This document shows, in pieces, positions 56,619-64,000 of a DNA stretch of 64,000 nt. The stretch's first letter is position 1; each line of letters starts with the position of its first letter. The translations under genes and the position numbers were made by a program. This DNA comes from Allacma fusca (lineage: Eukaryota > Arthropoda > Collembola > Symphypleona > Sminthuridae), in assembly GCA_947179485.1 (NCBI GenBank), contig OX359246.1, positions 9,052,001 to 9,116,000 of the forward strand. The letters are read 5' to 3'. The notes below the pieces were generated by a model. It did no database searches. It had not been told where the DNA came from and saw only the letters and a program-made list of their open reading frames with translations.

Positions 56619-58047
56619 TATTATCGTTAATATCGCCAGTTGTTTACCGATAATAATGTCGATAATAATCGACTTTCCAAACGAGAATATCGTTCTATCG
56701 CATTATTGCCAGGGGCATTATGAGACAGTTTCGCGGGGTAACGCTTTAAGCCAAAATCACTTGATTTCATAAAATTCGCGTGTTTTATGTACATGCATTA
56801 TTCTACACCTAAGCTATAAAATTGCTCGTGTGCCACGTGCATGAAACAAAGACGCGCTACTATTCTTCGAATGTATATGTCGATCATCCGCTCAAAAATC
56901 AGCTTCAAACATACTTATTATTAAAGGGCACTTCCTGTCTGTTTATTTAAAGTTTTGCACGTTCATAGTTCAATGGCCTCACACAACACCCAAAAAGTGG
57001 CATGCCAAGCACTCCTTATTATTAACGAGCACTACCCGTCCGTTTATTTAAAGCGCTACTCTTAATACAAGCGCGCACGATTTAGGCATACAACAAGTCT
57101 GTACGACAGGGCTTGATTCGTAAGCCGTTAAGCTTTTAATTTCTATAATCACACTACCACCTGTTCAAGTAATTGTCCCTGTGAAGCACAGGGATTTTAC
57201 TAGTTTTAAATAAACGGCGTGTACAATAGAATTAAAACTACATCAAAATGAGTATAGTGCACAAGCCTAGAAAAAGACAGAAAAACATTTCTAGTCACGG
57301 GATGAACAACAATTACAATAGTAATACATACCACGTCCAACTAAATCTGCAATTAAAAAAACAGGTTTTAAAACTATTTTACTGAATTATATATTAAGTT
57401 ATATATTAATTATTTTTATATTATGTAATAATTATATATAAGTACGTAGAAAAAATTATATTTCTAAGCAATAACGATTGTGTAAACAGGCAAAATTTCA
57501 CCGTACTTTAAATCAACACGAGAAAAAACAGTTAAATAAATGATTTCCGAATTGGTTACGAAGGGTGGATTGGCTTTCAACACGATTGCTAACTCAAGAG
57601 TGATCCAAAAACTGTTTTCAAAATTGAATTCGGAGAACTGCCTATTTCTCACAATACAACCCGGGAAATGGTTTTAAAATAAGCGAGAAAAATAAAGGAT
57701 TCGAAAATTCAAGAATTTACTGACCATATTGTGAAAAGGGAAAAGTTCAGCCTGACTGTAGATGAATGGTCATCGACAAACAACAGGCGTCATTTGAATA
57801 CAAATCTGCATGACTGAACTTACAAGTACACAAATCTTGGTCTCATCAGAATTCCTGATTATTTTACCTCAATTGACTGCCTCGACTTGGTAATTCAAAA
57901 ATTGTCCGACTTCTGGTTAAATTTATAACGTGATATAGTTGGATTTACAAATGATGGTGCCAGTGTTAAGCAAAAATATGGCGAAATATCGTTAATAATA
58001 AATCCACAATGTATGGCACACGCTATTCAGTAAACAGTTGTAGACGT

Positions 58048-59266
58048 TAGTGCCCCGCATGGGTACAAAAATGTCATACCTGGACCTGAACCTGTACCTG
58101 AATCATGGGTACATGGATTTTTTGAACCTATACCCGAACCTGTACCTGAATACCTGGGTTCAATTTTCCTGATACTGTACCTGTACTTAAACTAAATCAG
58201 GAGTACCTGAACCTGAAAAGTACCTGTACCCAAAAAGTACCCAAAAAAGTACCTGTACCCGGGTATATTTTAAAAGTACCTGAAACTACCCGGGTATTTT
58301 CCATTGTACTAATTTAAAGGATTAATAAAATATATTACGCGAAATAAAAATTAAAATATCTGAACCAAAACATTTTGACTTATTGTTAGTAAATTTATTT
58401 ATCAGATTAGATTTATTTATATTTTTTATTCTTCGAAAGCATGACTAAGTACTAGAATTTTCAGTATATATAAATGATTATCTGTACATAGAGGTTGAAA
58501 AGGTAATAGATAGCAAAATCAACGTATGAATAAGTTCAATCCAACAATGCAAATGCAGTGTAATATTTTCTAAACTTTCAATAATGCCGAGAAATTAAAC
58601 GATTAAGAATTTGGTTTGCACCATGCAATGGAAAACATTTTTTGAATTCAAACTCCTCAGATTTTAACTTCAGCCAAGCTGAGACAAAAACATTTTCTAA
58701 CGTAACTCCACTCTTATATAAACGTTTATGCGTCAGAAGATCTGGACCATAGGAGAAGGCTTGCTCTATCTTTAGATCTCTGTTCTTTAACAGTTCCAGG
58801 AAAAAAATCTAAAAAATCTCTGGTCATTCCAGCTAATGCAGGGTAACTAGTTACGTGTTCCAATACGGTGGAATTAGTTTTCCTGACTGAGCTTATACCT
58901 ATAAATTTTAATGTAAAATGTTTCAAGGTCAAAAATTGGGAGGAGTTTTTAAAGCTCAACAACACATATACAGGCGTTACTTGGAAATTATTACTGACTG
59001 TGAAGTACCTGAAAGTTCAGGTATTTTACATTCAGGTTCAGGTATTTACCCAGTGCGTACCCGTACCTGATGGGTTCATACCCGAAAGATTGGTTTTTGA
59101 ACCTGTACCCATACCTGAACCTGAACCTGAATTTTCAGGTATCTAACGACTGAACCTGAACCTGAACCCAAATTGGATGGGTACAAGAAGTATGTACCTG
59201 ATACGTACCTGTACCTGAACCTGTATCCAAATACCCGGGTAAAACCTGTACCCATGAGGGGCACTA
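58048..59266. mobile_element. Non-autonomous hAT-type element (TAGTGCCCC family)
   Basis: Termini TAGTGCCCCGCATGGGTAC and GTACCCATGAGGGGCACTA, flanked by GTAGACGT (58040-58047) and GTATACGT (59267-59274), an 8-bp duplication with one substitution. Arrays of CAGGTAC / ACCTGAA / GGGTAC motifs fill 58060-58310 and 59000-59250. The middle is AT-rich and non-coding. Inserted in the coding part of the hAT transposase pseudogene. Confidence 0.9.
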
Positions 59267-59773
59267 GTATACGTGTTTTATGTAAAAAGCAGTCCACCAT
59301 CACCGCACCAGCTTTTGACGAGGAACAAAATGCATCTACCAGCGATGACGTCGATTCTAGCAGAAATTAAAACTCAAAAACGTTCTTCAAAATCAAATAA
59401 ACGTTGACAAAGCTGAAATTGAAGAAAGAAGGGGAAAAACCTAATTCGAAGTTTTAAACTTATTTCGGACAACAAACGCAGGTGGTTAAGTCTTTACTAC
59501 ATGGCTAAAAGATATTTTGAGTTCCAAAATAGTGTCGGAAAGGCCATAATTCAGTTGATGAACGAAACAAATTGACGACACTTCAAATCACGAGACTCAA
59601 GGCACTAACAGATGAAGAAAATGAAACTCTAGAAGAACGTGTTCAAACCTTTGGACCACTAAAGGATGATGTGGATGAATTATCCGCCGAGGATGTTAAT
59701 TTACTTAACTTTGAAGAAATACACACTGTGTTAACACAGCATTTCAAGCAGCTTCGTACCGAATTTGGAAGGC

Positions 59774-60139
59774 ATATCGTCACTGAAGAGGCAAAATGGA
59801 CTAAGTGCAATTTCGATTAAAATCAAAATGGTCTACATGCAGTTTTACTAAATGCAAAATGGAATAGATGCATCAAGTATTAAAAGCAAAATGGTCTACT
59901 TACAATTTCGTCTAAAAGCAAAATGGACTACATACAATTTCGTTTTAAAGCAGAATTGCCTTATGAAAGTATACACGCATGTAGACCATTTTGCTTTTAG
60001 TGAAAACTGCATGTAGTTCATTTTGCTTTCAGGAAAGCTTGCAACTATTCCATTTTGCCTTTAAGGAAAAAGGCATGTAGACCATTTTGCTTCTAGTCGA
60101 AATTGCACTTAGTCCATTTTGCCTCTTCAGCGACGATAT
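59774..60139. mobile_element. Foldback element made of short repeated units (366 bp)
   Basis: ATATCGTCACTGAAGAGG at the left pairs with CCTCTTCAGCGACGATAT at the right. Each arm contains three to four degenerate copies, about 35 bp apart, of GCAAAATGGWCTACATRCA (left) or its complement (right), so the whole can fold into one long hairpin. No separate target duplication was read because the palindrome includes its edges. It lies within the decayed hAT element. Confidence 0.8.
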
Positions 60140-61113
60140 AGTGGTGAGTATTGAGAAACCAATTGCTGGGCGAAGAGCTGAATAGTGGAAAATGCTCTAC
60201 AATATACGGAAACTGATGAGACGGAAGCGATGATGAAGATCAGGACGTTAATAACTGTCTTATTTTAGACAAGAAAACATTGATGCCTTATGTACGATCA
60301 CTATTGCAAAGATTACTTTCCGATCAGCTGAAAAACTACCCGAATTCGGATGAGGACGTTGCAGATACTCCGTGAAGCAACTAATTTATCATCAACATCT
60401 GAACAATATGATGAAACTGAAGCCGATCTGTCGTTGAGAGAGAAAATGAAACGACGAAAGTGAGCTGTTATGGAGCACAAGCAGCTACCGGTTATTATTA
60501 TTTATGAATAATAACAAATTATGTATCCTCAATGTTTTTATATGAATCCATTAATGTGTTAATATTTTAGGTCGTCGATTAACTCAGTCCTTGCGATCAA
60601 TTGTATCCCACGAATTAAAACGATTCTACGAATCCCGAGACTTCAGGAAGGGAAACCATATGCAATTAGTTTATAAGTATTTACTCTCAATAAAGGCAAC
60701 CAGTGTAGAGCGAAAGAGCTTTTTTACTAGCCGGCTTGTTTTGCTCATCGCGACGCTCATCTTTGAGCGATAATGTTTTAGACGCGCTTTGTTTTTCGAA
60801 ATGTTACTTTATTGTGCTTCAAAGAAAGTAAACCCGAATTCGGATATTTTGTGAGCAAAACGTTCGTAGTTTTGTTTGCACTGTATGGTACAATAAATAA
60901 TACATGGTAAAACATTTATATATAATTCGCTCTGATCTGTACTACGGCTTGTGTCCTGTGTACTACGGCCTAATTGCTTTCTGTCTTGTTAATTTCGAGC
61001 ATATGGATTTTATTTAAAAAATTGTCGATTTAACTTGTATCGCCGAGAATCGCCAAACTCAAAAATCCCGAGTCCGATATTCCCGATATCGAAAAAGTGG
61101 CACTAGTCCATAT

Positions 61114-62611
61114 GACAATTTTACAATATCGCCGTCCTTATAAGCATTTACCACCCTAATTACGGATAACTTACATATTGACTAATGTGTAAACTAGATG
61201 TTATCAATGTTTGAACCAATTATATAATTTTAAAAGAAAGACTTTTTCCCCAATGAAATTATCAGAAGGTTTGGATAAAACAACTCTGCTGCGTCCTTAC
61301 GCTTCACTACTTTTTCAACAAATTCAGACCTATTTAGTAATAAATCTTTAAATAAATAAAAACATTCAAACGCTCCATTGATTTTGCAATCATCGATGAG
61401 GCACATTATTTGCACATGTTTTTAATTCCTCGCAGTATTGTCGCTTAGAACTTTAAATAAATTCGTATATAAATTGATGAATTAATCTCAACGAGCTTTC
61501 ACGGATATTAAAAAAATCACACGATAAAGCCGAGAAAAATGTAGCCTTTTCTGTGAAAATAAATTAAATTTACAAACAAATACATAATCCATTGTAAATT
61601 AAAAATCGACAGTACTTAGTACATTTGAAGTGGTAAAATAATTTTAGCGTCACTATTTTCTAGTTAAGACCAATGGAGAATGTGCACTTGTAAAAACATT
61701 TAACATAACTGAAATCACTACAATTTAGTTTTGAGATAGTTTGCAAGCTTTGAAACCTTTGTCGTCAACTTTATGGATTCAGGTTAATCTAGTTTACATT
61801 AAATTATGATTATGAAGATTTTTATACCAATTACGACTACCCCAATTTCTAGCGCCTAACAATTCACATTTGTTTCGAAATATAGTTGATATGACGAGAT
61901 AGGTCTGAGCTAATGAAAGTTTTAAGAATGTTGTAAATTGCTTGCAGGACTGACTTATTCCATAAACGAGCAAGTCTCCGAGCCTGTAATTATTAGTGAA
62001 GGGGATGAGAATAAGTCGTAATATATTTAAGAGAATCACAAGTGATGTTGGTGTGAAATGTAAATGTTTAGGTGGCCATGTATAATATTCTAATTCTATA
62101 TAATGAACTGAGGTAAAATTATGTACGCAAACTTCCATTTCACTCTAATGGAATACTAAATTATAAATCAGTGTGTGATTGACTCTCTTCTGGGTAGGAA
62201 TAAAAACAAACCTACAGAAGTCAACATTAAAACTCATATGCTCATTTATTCAATGCATACCGTAATTCTACTGAGAGGGTATATAAGAATTTAGCATATA
62301 CACTGCATTAGTCAATTTATTTTATATTATTTATATTATTAGTCGAAATAATTTACAGAAAATAAATTTAAGATAACGTTTTGAACAGAAATAAACCAAT
62401 TGTGTTAACCTGAAAGGAAGTATCACGATGTACAACCATATATCTTGTACTAACGTGTGACTCGTAGCCTTAATGATAAAAATCTTAGTAATGGTTTTTA
62501 ACATGGCTTGCTTTGGGTTTCCGAAAATTCTAGCCACTAGCATTAAATTGTGTTAATATTAACTTTATACTAACATAAATTCATAAATTGTGTTTTGGAA
62601 ATAAATGCAGT
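61114..62611. other. Intergenic, nothing recognised
   Basis: AT-rich, short frames only (for example 61794-62138 on the minus strand, which lacks motifs). Confidence 0.35.
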
Positions 62612-64000
62612 TTAAGTATGTAGCAGCGTTAAATAAATTATCACCTTGACGGAATTCGTTCCACTCTTTTCAAGGCAGTGAAGAGCGTTAAAAGGTGTGT
62701 GGGACGATTGCTCCTCAACAGTAGAATTCTCTATAGGATCATTCAGACTGCATTGTTTGGAACGGTACTGCGCTGTTTTAATTGAAACTAGTTCAAAGCC
62801 AGGGTAATTCTTCTTCTTTCTTGTGTTGACTTCGTTTCGGTCCAGTCTCTCCAGCTCTGATTTTTCAACCAAATTTTCGTAAAGCTTGGAAGTACCGTAA
62901 TAGTTTCTGAAATATAATTTATGCAAGTACCAAAAAAGTATATAATGAATTTACATTAATGTCATTTACGTGTCTATAAGAATCATAGAGTGTAACAATA
63001 TTAATATGTACACAGTTGTTTCCAAATCTAAAAGGAAATTGTCCTCCACTGGCGGTCAGAATTCCACAGGTTTGCATTTTTCCTCTCATTGATTGTGTCA
63101 GTTATTCTGGAAATCTGCATTTCGCTTCCGACAACGACGACTGTGTACTTGTTACCCTAAACAATTGCAAATTTTGCAGTAAATTGCCCGATGAAGTAGT
63201 CATTCTTATTCCCACTTTCTGCCAGTGCAGCAACCTCAGACTGGTATTCCAGCGTGTACCTTGACCTCTTTTTGATCTTCGGCTTGATAAAAGGCTGCGA
63301 TTGTATCTTGCAAAACTACAAAAAATCAGTACCAGGGCCAGTAGTCCTGCTCCCAGTTCGACATATCGTGTAGATGTCCAACACGAGTTGTTTTGTCCTC
63401 TAACCCAGTGATTTGCGTCCAAAGCCATTAAGATAGGTAAATCATTTTTACGTTTCTCCCATGTAACTATAGGAGTCAAGTGCCATTCAATTTTATCTTG
63501 AAGTAGCGGGTTATTACTTTCTTTATAGATAAGATCTAATGTCCCCACGATAGGTAGTATTATCTATCGAGTACGTGTTGGTCAATGGTAAGGTGAACAC
63601 CATTTTTGGAGATTTTACCGTTGATCCTCCGCTAGTGTACTCTCTGCCTGGGCAGTACACGTAGAATTTATTGTTTTTCGCTCGTCATCGGGTTCCTGAT
63701 GTCTACACTTTTTCAGTTCAAAACGTGAGTCATCCCCTTGAGAGAATGCATAGGTTAATTACCTTTGAGTCCTCCTCACAAACAGGCTATTCCACTGGTG
63801 ACAACAATGCCTTTTTGGATCCGACATATTCCAGTCTGCATACTTGATTGGAATTTTTGATCAATGAGAAAAATGGATCTGCTTCTAAAACCGTTAACTT
63901 ATATACCTCCAGATGTTCCCCGTTGTATCCAACTGACATTTATTGAATTCTCCAAGTTCAATAAGGCAGAACTCCCTGCACGGAAGGGAGATATTTAGGT
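62612..64000 (-). other. Possible multi-exon minus-strand gene, unidentified
   Basis: Several stretches on the minus strand look like short exons. One 148-codon frame at 63548-63102 has a hydrophobic segment (VELGAGLLALVLIFCSFA). Alternative frames give protein-like pieces beside plausible splice sites: MSVGYNGEHLEVYKL near 63945, MVFTLPLTNTYSIDNTTYRG near 63600, GHLHDMSNWEQDYWPW near 63370 and FYQAEDQKEVK ending at a GT near 63260. The frames conflict, and no family was recognised. It may be a real gene read in the wrong frame in part, or coincidence. Confidence 0.25.

Larger units (their letters stand above)
57541..60772 (+). pseudogene. hAT transposase pseudogene
   Basis: Conceptual reading across frameshifts and stops gives a succession of hAT motifs: ELVTKGGLAFNTIANSRV (57550 on), REKFSLTVDEWSSTNNRRH (about 57740), DIVGFTNDGASVKQKYG followed by CMAHAIQ (57935-58030). 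These are the first catalytic Asp region and the conserved TNDGASVM..K and C-xxH blocks of the RNase-H-like fold. The frame is then cut by the insertion 58048-59266. Near 60591-60770 the C-terminal dimerisation motif appears as LVYKYLLSIKATSVERKSFF. At least five stops or shifts are present, so it is long dead. It identifies the host element as hAT. Confidence 0.85.
56412..61105 (+). mobile_element. Decayed autonomous hAT transposon with three nested elements
   Basis: Left end TAGTGCTGGCAAGTACGAT, right end complementary to TAGTGCCACTTTTTCGATAT, flanked by the perfect 8-bp duplication GTCCATAT at 56404-56411 and 61106-61113. Between the ends lies a broken hAT transposase (about 57541-60772). 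Subterminal ATATCG / CGATAA motifs occur near 56625-56700 and 61075-61090. Nested insertions are a Tc1/mariner-type MITE (56445-56618), a hAT-type element (58048-59266) and a foldback (59774-60139). Confidence 0.9.

Noticed and set aside
58868-59370. Frames rich in VQVQV and PEPEP
   Set aside because: Produced by the CAGGTAC motif array of the nested hAT element.
1-64000. CRISPR arrays, tRNA, rRNA, bacterial operons or riboswitches
   Set aside because: The window is eukaryotic; no direct-repeat/spacer structure, tRNA cloverleaf or rRNA signature was seen. The short-motif arrays are degenerate, in both orientations and bounded by transposon ends.

Overview
This is a eukaryotic, intron-bearing, AT-rich window from an invertebrate, almost certainly an arthropod. 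The host genes are a full-length ABCB/P-glycoprotein transporter with 17 short exons, a CYP2-clan cytochrome P450, two single-exon ionotropic-receptor-like (IR) proteins (IRs are a protostome chemoreceptor family) and small secreted WAP-domain peptides. Many transposable elements are present. A springtail or other basal hexapod would fit, but that is inference; no species can be named from the sequence.

Layout. 1-1430: 5' part of a LINE on the minus strand (ORF1 and the start of ORF2), running off the left edge. 1440-17800: a degenerate tandem array whose unit holds a P-glycoprotein gene stub, a WAP peptide gene and a common spacer. It has one intact two-exon WAP gene (8048-8939), one WAP gene broken by a nested transposon pair and lacking exon 2 (12202-14640), two P-glycoprotein pseudogene stubs (4593-7565 and 10072-11680) and a more diverged intact WAP gene (17398-17725). 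18486-28524: mostly transposons, including a hAT deletion derivative that still carries a BED-finger exon (23319-24800) and a complete, apparently intact Merlin element (24976-28524). The Merlin sits 165 bp upstream of the start codon of the intact P-glycoprotein gene (28699-35089). 36715-39364: a 5'-truncated LINE with a 14-bp target-site duplication. 40929-42761: two hAT-type non-autonomous elements. 43148-45180: P450. 46755-48779 and 53665-55668: the IR pair. 56412-61105: a decayed autonomous hAT element with three other elements nested inside it. 61114-64000: no confident gene.

The main pattern is 11 hAT-type elements bounded by 8-bp target-site duplications that can be read directly from the sequence. 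Most carry arrays of one short motif at both ends, with a different motif in each family (for example ACTCGT, CAAGTT, CAGGTAC, GGCATTTT, AAATACT, TTGATTTAAATC). In several cases the empty site can be checked against a paralogous copy in the same window. No prokaryotic features, CRISPR arrays, rRNA or tRNA genes were recognised.
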